Assembly: GCA_020349025.1 (NCBI GenBank) | Contig: CP070763.1 | Location: forward strand, 3,248,225-3,312,224 | Length of the DNA stretch: 64,000 nt | Origin: Candidatus Latescibacterota bacterium | Lineage (GTDB): Bacteria; Krumholzibacteriota; Krumholzibacteriia; G020349025 | Reading direction: 5' to 3' | In this document: piece after piece, positions 17,425 to 25,621 of the stretch | Position numbering within the stretch: position 1 is the first letter of the stretch | Layout: the number at the start of each line of letters is the position of its first letter | Notes under the pieces: generated by a model | What the model saw: only the letters and a program-made list of their open reading frames with translations | The model's database searches: none | What the model was told of the DNA's origin: nothing | Program-made: the position numbers and the translations under genes

Positions 17425-18376
17425 GCCGCTGCTCTCGATTCGCGACCTCTGTGTCGACTACGTCTCCGAAGCGGGGTGCGTGCGCGCCGTCGACCATGTG
17501 ACGCTCGATGTGAGCCGCGCTGAGATCGTCGGGGTTGCTGGCGAGTCGGGGAGCGGCAAGAGCACGCTGGCACAGGCGCTCCTGCGCATCCTGCCGCCGC
17601 CAGCAATCATTTCAGGAGGCGAGGCGCGCTTCGAGGGACGGGACATTCTCACGCTTTCGGAGACGGAGCTGCGCGAGCTGCGTTGGCGGCGCATCTCCAT
17701 GGTGTTCCAGAGCGCCATGGACTCGCTCAACCCGGTGATCAGCATTGGCGAGCAGATCGTCGACACGCTTGTCGCCCATGGCGCCGCAACGCGCCAGGAA
17801 GCGCGATCGCGCGCCGCCGAGCTTCTCGAAATGGTCGGCATTCCGGCGCCGCGCGTGGACGCCTACGCGCACCAGCTTTCGGGCGGCATGCGCCAGCGCG
17901 TGGGCATTGCGCTGGCGTTGGCGTTGGAGCCCGCACTCGTGATTCTCGATGAGCCGACCACAGCGCTCGACGTCATCGTCGAGCGCGAGATCCTGCAGCA
18001 GATCCGGGGGTTGCAGGAGAAGCTCGGCTTTGCCGTTTTGTTCATCACGCACGACCTCGCACGCATGCTGCAGTTCTCCGATCGCGTCGCCGTCTTCTAC
18101 GCCGCCCAGCTCGTCGAGCTGGCACCGGCGGCGGAGCTGAGACGCGCTCCGCGGCATCCGTACACCGAGGGGCTGTTGCGCGCCTTCCCATCGGTGCAGA
18201 GCGACGCCGATGAGCCCGAGAGCATCCCGGGCGCGCCCCCCAGTCTCCTCAGCCCGCCTGCCGCGTGCCGCTTCCACCCGCGCTGCGATCGCGTCCAGGC
18301 GATCTGCCGCGAGCGCCAACCGGACCTGATCCAGCTCGGCCCACGCCGCGCTGCCGCCTGCCACCTGGCAGAGTAG
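17417..18376 (+). CDS. ABC transporter ATP-binding protein, DppD type
   Basis: A protein of 319 aa. The start is TTG 17417, which overlaps the permease; no ATG or GTG in this frame fits better. Walker A GESGSGKS (about 38-45), signature LSGGMRQRVGIA (about 150-161), Walker B LVILDEPTTALDV (about 169-181). The C-terminal oligopeptide-transporter extension carries the typical Cys-rich stretch 'CRFHPRCDRVQAIC'. Last gene of the plus-strand operon. Its partner ATPase is encoded at the head of the convergent minus-strand operon (23952). Only 7 nt separate this stop from the stop of the gene on the other strand. Confidence 0.93.
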   Translation: MDEPLLSIRDLCVDYVSEAGCVRAVDHVTLDVSRAEIVGVAGESGSGKSTLAQALLRILPPPAIISGGEARFEGRDILTLSETELRELRWRRISMVFQSAMDSLNPVISIGEQIVDTLVAHGAATRQEARSRAAELLEMVGIPAPRVDAYAHQLSGGMRQRVGIALALALEPALVILDEPTTALDVIVEREILQQIRGLQEKLGFAVLFITHDLARMLQFSDRVAVFYAAQLVELAPAAELRRAPRHPYTEGLLRAFPSVQSDADEPESIPGAPPSLLSPPAACRFHPRCDRVQAICRERQPDLIQLGPRRAAACHLAE

Positions 18377-18383
18377 GCATGAC

Positions 18384-21300
18384 CTACAAGGAAATGTGCA
18401 GGTAGGTGCGAAACTCCCATTCGCTCCCGTTCGGCCCCGGGACGCTCGGATCACACAGCAACGTGGTCGGGTCGGGTTCCCCGGCCGGACAGTAGCGGGG
18501 CGAGAAGCGATCGAGCGAGCGCCAGGTCCCGCGCACTCCGATGCGCGTCTGCGGGAAGCCGAACCAGCGCGGCCTGCCGAGCGTGTACGACAGGTCTCCC
18601 ATGAGCTGGACCGGAAACGTCAGGTTGAAGTCGCGATGGTAGTCGTACGGTCCCCAGTCGTTGAACTTGGCGTGGGCGGCGAAGGCCACCGAGCTCCAGG
18701 CGAGCCGGGCATCGCCACCGAAGCGGTTGATGCGTCGCGGGTCCTCGCCGTTCGGCTCACCCGTGCCGGTGTAGAAGTGTCCGATCAGACGGCGACCGTT
18801 GCGCAGTGAGGAGACCACGCGCACGCGCGCTTCCCACAGGTCGCGTGGCGGAGGCGCGCCCGGGAACGGGAAGGCGGTACCGTCGGCGAGGAATCCGATG
18901 GCGGCGTCTTGGGTCGTTGGAAAGTGGCGGAAGGTGAAACCGATGCTTGCCGCGACCGGCGCGTCCTCGCGCGTATCGTTGTCCCAGGCCCACATCCACG
19001 TCGCGGGCGTGGGATCGTAGTTCAGGAGAATCTCCGCACCCATCATCTCGCGGTTGGCGCGCACAGCGAAGGGATCGTCGATCACGTTGCGCGGCCGCCC
19101 CGGTGGTGGAACGTCGCCGGGAATCGGCCCCACGAGCGGCTTCTGCCACAGGACGTTGGGCGCGAATTGGAACTTGCCCTGGTTGAGAGCCAGACCGGAC
19201 ATCAGATTGACACCGTTGCCGAGACCCGTGTCCTTGAGGGTCCAGCCGGTGAAGGTGATCGTCGACGTAGGACCACCATCCGCAACGATCCCGGCATAGG
19301 CTCCCTGCGCGTACCAGTGGAAGCGACCGCGCTCGAGCGTCAGCTTCGCCTTGGCGCCGAACGTATCGGTGTCGCGCACGCGGTCGAGAAGGATGTCGTA
19401 GCCATCTTCCGTCTCCTCGGTGATCTGGAACGTCTGCCCGATCTTGCTCTCACCGGCCCAGATGCCGCCCACCTCGAGACGAGCCCCACCCTGGCCGAGG
19501 CCCACATGGAGCGTCGCCCTCTTGGTGCGGGGGACCGGGATCACGGACGAGGTCGCCGCCGTCGTCCTCTGCGCGAACTCATCCTGGTAGATGCCTGTGG
19601 CATCGAAGGGGCCGAAGCGACGCCGATACTTCACGATGTACTGCGGGTTGGCTCCCCAGTACAGCTCCGGGCCAAAGGCGAGCTTCAATCCGTCGAGCCA
19701 CTTCTTGCCACTCAGCTCCACGCCCAGCGACCCGTCGGCGTTGTAGATGTCGATGTTCTCGCCGTAGTAGGCGTCGCGATACAGGCCGAAGAAATCCCCT
19801 TCGTAGCCCCAGTGCGTGTGGCCTTCACGGTAGAAACCGTCCAGCCGGAACCAGCGATCGTCCCACGAAACGGTGGAGCGGTACACCTTCACTCGTTCGA
19901 GCCCCTGGAGTTGAAGTGGGCGGTCGCCATCCACCACGATCGTCTCTACGATGCCGCGGTTCTCGTAGAAGATCTCGTCGATCGGGTTGAGCGGCACATG
20001 GCCGAGAATGTTGAGCGACAGCGTGCCGGTCACGTTGTCGCTGGGCTTCACCTCGAAGTCGGCGAAGAAGGACTGCAGATGGTCGAAGCCCAGGAATGAC
20101 GGAAGCACCGTGCGTGGCGCTTCTGCAGGGGGCGTGCTGATGCGCGTGCCGCCGGTGTAGAAGGTCTCGAACTCGAGCCGCAGACCCGACACGCGCACGC
20201 GCGCCAGGGCGCCGGCGACGTCGGAGGCGCGATCGGCCCGCGCTTCGAGCGCCGCGAGCGCCGGCTCGATCGCTGCAAAGTGAGCCTGAATCGCGGCGAC
20301 GTCCGTGCCGGGAGCGTACGGGGCCAGCTTCCACGCCTGCCGCAACGCGTAGTACGCTGCTCGCGGATAGAGCTCGTAGAAGCCGTAGTGGTCGGGGCGG
20401 CCTTTGGCGCAGATCCCCCACCACTCCTCGTTCATGTTGTTGTCGCCCTCGACGTAGTCTTCCGGATAGGCGGCGTTGGGCCACGAAGCGTTGGTATCGT
20501 GAATGTCGAGCCGACTCTCCTGGCCGAACTTCCACCAGCCGTCGACCCACTGGAAGACGAAGCCGCCGATGGCGTTGCCCACGCGACCCTTGCCGCTCGA
20601 TTGCTCGTAGATTTCCCGCCATTGACCAATCAGGTAGCGCGCCTGCGTCGTCTGGTCCTCGCGCATCTCCTTGGCGTTGAAGGCATCCGCTCCGAACTCC
20701 GTGTACATGACGGGGACGCCGAGCGTGTCGCGCACCCGCTGGTAGAGATCGCGCGCCGAAATGCCCCGATACACGTTCGTTCCGAGCACGTCGAGCGAGC
20801 GGCACTCCTGCGCAATGATCTCGAGGTACTGCAGATCGCCGTTGGCGATCGCCACGGGGCGGCCGCGATCGCGTGTCTTGATCGCGGCCGTGACCTCTTC
20901 GAAGAGGCTGTAGAGGTGACGCGCACGCGCTGCGTCGCGCTCACCCTCCGGAAGCGCCTCGATCTCGAAGGAGCTCCACGTGAGCCCGTAGTTGTTCTCG
21001 TTGCCGAGGAGCCACATCAGAACACCGGGCGTGCCACGGAATTGGTCCACGACCCCGACGATTTCCGCCTTGACCGCTTCACGCAGGCGGGGGTTTGAGT
21101 AGTCGACCGACGGGATCCACACTCCATCGAGCGTGTAGCCGTAACGCGCCATGGGATGATTGACGACCGTGTAGATGCCGTAGCGCTCGTAGATGTGCTG
21201 GACCCAGCGCGGAGTGATGCCGACGTAGACGCGGATGGCGTTGACCCCCATGCCCTTGAGAAGCGGCATCTCGCGCGCGAGCACGGCTTCGATGAAGTCG

Positions 21301-21554
21301 TCCGGCTGCTTCCACAGATCGTAGAGATAGTTCTCTCCGATCGGGAAGTAGTCCCAGTTCATGCCGAAGACCATGAAGTCCTCTCCATCCACCTGCAGCC
21401 TCGAGCCCAACGCGTCTGACACGACGCGGACGCTGGGCGGAGCTGCTGCGTCGACCTGCGCCGAGGCGGCCGATCCGCACGTCCACACGGCGGTCGCAGC
21501 GCAGGCAGCCCACAAACCGCGACGGGAGCGGCTTCCTGTTCGGATCCAGCTCAA
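18384..21554 (-). CDS. Clan GH-A glycoside hydrolase fused to an outer-membrane beta-barrel-like domain
   Basis: A protein of 1056 aa. I start it at TTG 21554: AAGGAGG lies 5 nt upstream, and a Sec signal peptide with cleavage near 'GSAASAQ' (29-33) follows. The reading frame stays open upstream but overlaps the GH1 gene. Residues ~40-410 form a TIM barrel like GH2 catalytic or GH5/GH72-type domains. 'NAIRVYVG' lies at beta-3, N185-E186 (GNEN) at the acid/base position and E286 (YTEFG) at the nucleophile position. Residues ~420-500 are helical linker. From about 510 to the end the sequence is rich in alternating aromatic/polar strands with Gly/Asp turns, e.g. 'GAKAKLTLERGRFHWYAQGA', ending 'TYLHISL', as in porin-like outer-membrane barrels. 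The start overlaps the GH1 stop (TTGA). Probable role: cleaving glucan at the outer membrane and admitting products. Confidence 0.78.
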   Translation of the reverse strand: MSWIRTGSRSRRGLWAACAATAVWTCGSAASAQVDAAAPPSVRVVSDALGSRLQVDGEDFMVFGMNWDYFPIGENYLYDLWKQPDDFIEAVLAREMPLLKGMGVNAIRVYVGITPRWVQHIYERYGIYTVVNHPMARYGYTLDGVWIPSVDYSNPRLREAVKAEIVGVVDQFRGTPGVLMWLLGNENNYGLTWSSFEIEALPEGERDAARARHLYSLFEEVTAAIKTRDRGRPVAIANGDLQYLEIIAQECRSLDVLGTNVYRGISARDLYQRVRDTLGVPVMYTEFGADAFNAKEMREDQTTQARYLIGQWREIYEQSSGKGRVGNAIGGFVFQWVDGWWKFGQESRLDIHDTNASWPNAAYPEDYVEGDNNMNEEWWGICAKGRPDHYGFYELYPRAAYYALRQAWKLAPYAPGTDVAAIQAHFAAIEPALAALEARADRASDVAGALARVRVSGLRLEFETFYTGGTRISTPPAEAPRTVLPSFLGFDHLQSFFADFEVKPSDNVTGTLSLNILGHVPLNPIDEIFYENRGIVETIVVDGDRPLQLQGLERVKVYRSTVSWDDRWFRLDGFYREGHTHWGYEGDFFGLYRDAYYGENIDIYNADGSLGVELSGKKWLDGLKLAFGPELYWGANPQYIVKYRRRFGPFDATGIYQDEFAQRTTAATSSVIPVPRTKRATLHVGLGQGGARLEVGGIWAGESKIGQTFQITEETEDGYDILLDRVRDTDTFGAKAKLTLERGRFHWYAQGAYAGIVADGGPTSTITFTGWTLKDTGLGNGVNLMSGLALNQGKFQFAPNVLWQKPLVGPIPGDVPPPGRPRNVIDDPFAVRANREMMGAEILLNYDPTPATWMWAWDNDTREDAPVAASIGFTFRHFPTTQDAAIGFLADGTAFPFPGAPPPRDLWEARVRVVSSLRNGRRLIGHFYTGTGEPNGEDPRRINRFGGDARLAWSSVAFAAHAKFNDWGPYDYHRDFNLTFPVQLMGDLSYTLGRPRWFGFPQTRIGVRGTWRSLDRFSPRYCPAGEPDPTTLLCDPSVPGPNGSEWEFRTYLHISL

Positions 21555-22948
21555 CGGAGCCTCCTTACGGTGGTGCTGCGCGCGTCGCCGTCCATCCCGC
21601 TCGCAGCGACGACGTCGCGGTACCAGAATGCACTCTGCTTGGCGATCCGCCGTTGCGTGGCGAAGTCGACCCAGTAGAGGCCAAAGCGTTTGGTGTAGCC
21701 ATGCGCCCATTCGAAGTTGTCGAGGAGCGACCAGACGAAGTAGCCCTGAAGCGGCACGCCCGCGCTGATGGCTCGGTGCGCCGCTGCGAGGTGAGCGTGC
21801 AGGTAATCGATGCGACGCACGTCGCTGATCTCTCCGGAGGTGTCGATTTCGTCGCGGAAGGCGGCGCCGTTCTCGGTGATGTAGATCTTGGCGGGCCGGT
21901 ACTCGCGCTCGAGGCGCACGAGAAGTTCGTAGAGCCCCTGCGGGAAGACCTCCCAACCCATTTCGGTGAGCTCCTCTTGCGGAACGACGCGCTCGACCAC
22001 AGGCTCGCCATCCGCGCCGGCACGCACGACGACGCGGCTGTAGTAATTGACGCCGAGGAAATCGAGTGGTGTCGCGATGGCCTGCAGATCGCCGGCGCGC
22101 ACGAACGGCAGATCGTGCCCTTCGAGATCGCCGCGTCGGACGCGATCGGCGACCGCATCCTCCGGATAGGAGCCGCGGAAGAGAGGATCGAGGTACCAGC
22201 GATTGAAGGAGCCGTCGAAGTGCCGCGCCGCATCGCGGTCCGCCTCGCGTGGCGAAGCGGGCCAGGCGGGCGCCAGGTTGAGTGTGATGCCGACCTCGGC
22301 GTCGGTAGCGGTGGCGTCGGCGCGCAGCGCCTCGACAGCCCACGCGTGTGACAAGAGAAGATGGTGCGCGGCACGCAACGCCTCACCGGCGTCACGGTGC
22401 CCGGGCGCGTGCTCCCCCATCTCGTGCCCGAGGCTGGCGGCACACCACGGCTCGTTGTGCGTGATCCAATGGCCGACGCGATCACCCAGCCGCCGGGCGA
22501 CCGCAGTCGCATAGTCGGCAAAGGCGGTCGCCGTGTCGCGCGTGCTCCACCCGCCTCGGTCCTGGAGCGGCTGCGGCAGGTCCCAGTGATAGAGCGTCAC
22601 GAACGGGCGGATGCCGTTGTCGAGGAGCGCGTCGACGAGCGCATCGTAGAAGTCGAGTCCGGTGTCGCTCACGCGACCGCGCCCCGCCGGCATGATGCGG
22701 GGCCAGGCAACCGAGAAACGATAGGCGCCGACACCGAGCCACTGCAGCAGGTCGACGTCCTCGCGCCAGCGGTGGTAGTGGTCACACGCGACGCTTGCGT
22801 CGGAGCCATCGGAGATGCGTCCGGGTGTCGCGGCGAAGCGATCCCAGATCGATTCGCCACGCCCGTTTTCTGCGAAGCCTCCCTCGATCTGGTGCGCCGA
22901 GGTCGCGGTGCCCCAGAGAAACCCACGCGGGAAGGTGTGTCTCGACAT
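21551..22948 (-). CDS. GH1 beta-glucosidase
   Basis: A protein of 465 aa, the usual length for bacterial GH1. It starts 'FPRGFLWGTATSAHQIEG', the family N-terminal signature. The acid/base Glu166 lies in THNEPW and the nucleophile Glu359 in YITENG; aglycone and glycone residues 'HWDLP' and 'WSLLDNFEWAHGY' are present. No signal peptide, so cytoplasmic: it would hydrolyse imported beta-gluco-oligosaccharides to glucose. It begins 2 nt after the stop of the ATPase gene, and its TGA overlaps the TTG start of the barrel-fusion gene, so the three minus-strand genes form a tight operon. Confidence 0.96.
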   Translation of the reverse strand: MSRHTFPRGFLWGTATSAHQIEGGFAENGRGESIWDRFAATPGRISDGSDASVACDHYHRWREDVDLLQWLGVGAYRFSVAWPRIMPAGRGRVSDTGLDFYDALVDALLDNGIRPFVTLYHWDLPQPLQDRGGWSTRDTATAFADYATAVARRLGDRVGHWITHNEPWCAASLGHEMGEHAPGHRDAGEALRAAHHLLLSHAWAVEALRADATATDAEVGITLNLAPAWPASPREADRDAARHFDGSFNRWYLDPLFRGSYPEDAVADRVRRGDLEGHDLPFVRAGDLQAIATPLDFLGVNYYSRVVVRAGADGEPVVERVVPQEELTEMGWEVFPQGLYELLVRLEREYRPAKIYITENGAAFRDEIDTSGEISDVRRIDYLHAHLAAAHRAISAGVPLQGYFVWSLLDNFEWAHGYTKRFGLYWVDFATQRRIAKQSAFWYRDVVAASGMDGDARSTTVRRLR

Positions 22949-22950
22949 GC

Positions 22951-23952
22951 TCAGCTCCCGAGCTCTCCAGGGCCCTGCGGGTAGAGGTGGCAGCGGACGC
23001 GGCGACCGTCGACGAGACGCGGCGCCGGATCGGTCGTGGCGCATGCGTCGAGAACATCGGGGCAGCGAGCGGCAAACGGACAACCTTGAGTCGCTTCGCC
23101 GCCGGCGGGGGCGGGCCGGGTCTCGCTTGGCTGCACCTCTCGCGCGTCGGCGATGGCTGCCACGAGAGCGCGTGTGTACGGGTGCGCCGGAGCGCCGACC
23201 ACCGCAGCGCTCCTGCCCTCCTCGACGATGCGTCCGCGAAAAAGGACCAGAATCCGCTCGGCCAGATAACGCGCCGACGCGAGGTCGTGCGTGATGAGGA
23301 GAATCGCGAGCTTGCGCTCGCGTTTCAGTTGCACGAGGAGCTTCAAGATTCCCATGCGAATCGAGACGTCGAGCATCGAGGTCGGCTCGTCGGCCACGAG
23401 CACATCCGGATCGACAGCGAGTGCCCGAGCGATCGCCACGCGTTGCCGTTGCCCGCCCGAAAGCTCGTAGGGACGCCGGTCCACGAACTCCGCGGCCGGC
23501 TCGAGACCGACCGTCTGCAAAAGCGCCAGCGCCCGGCGTCTGACCTCGGCGGAGTCGGCCCGACCGTGGCGCAGGAGCGGCCGGATCAAGTGGTAGCCGA
23601 CAGTGTGGGCCGGATTGAGAGAACCGAACGGGTCCTGGAACACCATCTGGACGCGCCTGCGGTAGCCGAGCGACGCGCGACGTGGCTCGCGCGCCAGGAC
23701 ATCCTCGCCGTCCAGACGGATCGCGCCCGAATCGGGGGCCTCGAGCCGCAACAGAAGCCTGGCCACGGTGCTCTTGCCGCTCCCCGATTCCCCCACGAGG
23801 GCGACCGCCTCCCCCCGATCGATCTGGAACGACACGTCCCGGGCCGCCACGACGCTTCCCGCCTTGGCGAGTAAGCCGCTGGAGGAAAAAGACTTGTGGA
23901 TCCCAGAGAGCTCGAGAAGAGAAACGCGCGAGGATTTGACGTCGGCCTGCAC
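22951..23952 (-). CDS. ABC transporter ATP-binding protein, DppF type
   Basis: A protein of 333 aa starting at GTG 23952 with GGCGGAG about 6 nt upstream. Walker A GESGSGKST (about 54-62), signature LSGGQRQRVAIA, Walker B VLVADEPTSMLDV, and the Cys-containing oligopeptide C-terminal extension 'GCPFAARCPDVLDAC'. Together with the DppD-type ATPase at 17417 it would make the heterodimeric motor of the transporter at 13826-17424. First gene of the minus-strand operon; its promoter and operator lie just upstream (23975-24025). Confidence 0.93.
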   Translation of the reverse strand: MQADVKSSRVSLLELSGIHKSFSSSGLLAKAGSVVAARDVSFQIDRGEAVALVGESGSGKSTVARLLLRLEAPDSGAIRLDGEDVLAREPRRASLGYRRRVQMVFQDPFGSLNPAHTVGYHLIRPLLRHGRADSAEVRRRALALLQTVGLEPAAEFVDRRPYELSGGQRQRVAIARALAVDPDVLVADEPTSMLDVSIRMGILKLLVQLKRERKLAILLITHDLASARYLAERILVLFRGRIVEEGRSAAVVGAPAHPYTRALVAAIADAREVQPSETRPAPAGGEATQGCPFAARCPDVLDACATTDPAPRLVDGRRVRCHLYPQGPGELGS

Positions 23953-23974
23953 GAAGGACTCCGCCGTGTGGAAA

Positions 23975-23997
23975 GGACTTTGTTCGCCCAGCGAACA
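23975..23997 (-). promoter_or_regulatory. Operator-like site, copy 2, with perfect palindrome
   Basis: Contains a perfect 7-bp inverted repeat with 3-nt spacer, TGTTCGC-CCA-GCGAACA (23981-23997), plus a conserved flank so that the full 23 bp match copy 1 at 10245 in 19 positions. Located directly downstream of the minus-strand -10 element, the usual place for a repressor site. The preserved palindrome makes this the stronger copy. Confidence 0.7.
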
Positions 23998-23998
23998 T

Positions 23999-24025
23999 AG
24001 TGTATGATACGGGCAGGCCTGTCAA
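23999..24025 (-). promoter_or_regulatory. Promoter of the minus-strand glucan operon
   Basis: On the minus strand TTGACA (24025-24020) is followed after 15 bp by TACACT (24004-23999, 4 of 6). The spacer is short, so the exact -10 is uncertain. The operator-like palindrome begins 1-2 bases downstream. Confidence 0.5.
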
Positions 24026-24205
24026 GGCGCTGCCGGCGCCGCAAAGCGTCGGCAGCCCCAGAGCAAACATCCGATCTGCCCGGCGGCTGCGCAAGGGGCG
24101 CGACGCAGGGCGAGCCTTGCTACCCGGTTCCAACAAACCACATGGCGTCGACGTTGCGAGAGACCCCTCATGCTTGAAGAGGTAGTTCGCCGCGCGAGGA
24201 GGGTC

Positions 24206-25621
24206 ATGATGAAGCGCCTTCTCTCTGGTATCTCTCTCGGACTGGTGTTGGTCGCCGCTTCGGCCATCGGCTTCCAGTCGTTTGCTGCAACAAACTTGCT
24301 GACGAACCCCGGCTTCGAGGATGGAGGCGGCTCCTACAACGGTTGGACCACATTCGGAAGCGGTCCACAGATCTCCGATGCCAGCACGGACAACATCTTT
24401 CGCTCGGGGGCGGCTGCCGCGAAGATCTTCGGCGAGTTCACGGACTGTCCGGACAACCCGCAGTTCGACGACGGCGGTTTCCTGCAGAGTTTCACGCCGA
24501 CGCCAGGAATGATCTACGAGCTGAGCGGTTACGCCTACGTGTCGAGCGCGGATCCGATTCCCGGCACCGACGCGTGCGCGGGCAATCGTCTGATTGCGAA
24601 GATCGCGTTCTTCAACGCCGGCGGCTTCGAGGTTGCCGTCAACGAGGTCGTCATCGGCGATTGGAGCACTCCGCTCGACGAGTGGAACGCGTTCAGCGTG
24701 TCGCTCCCAGCCCCGGCAAACGCCCAGAGCGTCGAGGCGCTCTTCCTCTTCCTGCAGCCGGGCTGCGACACGGGTGCCGTGTTCGTGGACGACACCTTCT
24801 TCTGCGAGCTGACTCCGACATCGGAGCCGAATCTCCTGGCCAACCCGAGCTTCGATTCGGGCCTGAGCGGCTGGACCACCTTCGGCAACGTGTTGTCCGA
24901 CACCCGGACTTTCGCCTATCGCACGCCGCCGGGCGGCGCCAAGCTGTTCGGCCCCTTCGCGAACCCGGGCGATGCCTCCGGGATGTTCCAATCCTTCACG
25001 GCCGCGCCGGGGTCGGTTTGGCGACTCGACGTGTTCGCGATGCACACGTGCCTCGGGAACCCGCCCGACCGCACGCAGGGTGACAACTTCGCCCTCGCCC
25101 GCATCGTCTTCCGTGACGCGACAAACGCCGAGATCCCCGGTGACGACGTGTTGATCGTGGACGACAGGGCACCTTTGGGTCGCTGGACCGAGTACGGCGT
25201 CATCGCTACCGCTCCGACCGGCACGGTCGTCGCCGAGGCGTTCATTCTCTACATTCAGCCTGATTCGACCGAGGGCGGGGCGGTGCTCATCGACGACGTC
25301 GGCTTCCGGCAGCTGGACGCGACGGACGTCGCGCTCGCGCCTGCCGCACTCGACCTGCGACAGAACGTGCCGAACCCCTTCAACCCGGCGACTCGAATCG
25401 ACTTCGTGCTGGCGCAGCGCGAGGCCGTGGACATCAGCGTGTACGACGTCGCGGGTCGACGCATCGCGACGCTCTTGCAGGCGGAGCTCGATCCCGGGCC
25501 GCATCACGTGATCTGGAACGGCAGGATGGCGAACGGAATGGCGGCGGCGGCCGGCACCTATCGCTACGTCTTGAGAACATCGACGGCTCGGTTGTCGAGA
25601 AGCATGGTCCTGCTCAAATGA
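24206..25621 (+). CDS. Secreted protein with two glycan-binding-like modules and FlgD-like C-terminal domain
   Basis: A protein of 471 aa. ATG 24206 (followed by a second ATG) has GAGGAGGG just upstream; a Sec signal peptide ends near 'SFAATN'. Two homologous beta-sandwich modules follow. The first (about 30-205) begins 'NLLTNPGFEDGG' and the second (about 212-385) 'NLLANPSFDSG'; both share 'GWTTFG'. They are like CBM4/CBM6-type modules. Residues ~390-471 form the FlgD-like sorting module that begins 'LRQNVPNPFNPATRIDF' and contains 'YDVAGRR', ending in 'SMVLLK'. There is no catalytic domain. The TGA overlaps the ATG of the GH17 gene, so it is probably co-expressed with it and serves in binding extracellular glucan. 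Confidence 0.82.
   Translation: MMKRLLSGISLGLVLVAASAIGFQSFAATNLLTNPGFEDGGGSYNGWTTFGSGPQISDASTDNIFRSGAAAAKIFGEFTDCPDNPQFDDGGFLQSFTPTPGMIYELSGYAYVSSADPIPGTDACAGNRLIAKIAFFNAGGFEVAVNEVVIGDWSTPLDEWNAFSVSLPAPANAQSVEALFLFLQPGCDTGAVFVDDTFFCELTPTSEPNLLANPSFDSGLSGWTTFGNVLSDTRTFAYRTPPGGAKLFGPFANPGDASGMFQSFTAAPGSVWRLDVFAMHTCLGNPPDRTQGDNFALARIVFRDATNAEIPGDDVLIVDDRAPLGRWTEYGVIATAPTGTVVAEAFILYIQPDSTEGGAVLIDDVGFRQLDATDVALAPAALDLRQNVPNPFNPATRIDFVLAQREAVDISVYDVAGRRIATLLQAELDPGPHHVIWNGRMANGMAAAAGTYRYVLRTSTARLSRSMVLLK

Noticed and set aside
21555-22343. Upstream extension of the barrel-fusion frame to 22343
   Set aside because: It is Arg/Pro-rich, lies antisense-like inside the GH1 coding region in another frame, and the TTG at 21554 has a strong ribosome-binding site and signal peptide.
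24130-24160. Possible third operator near 'CCAACAAACC' upstream of the gene at 24206
   Set aside because: Matches the 23-bp site in too few positions and shows no palindrome.
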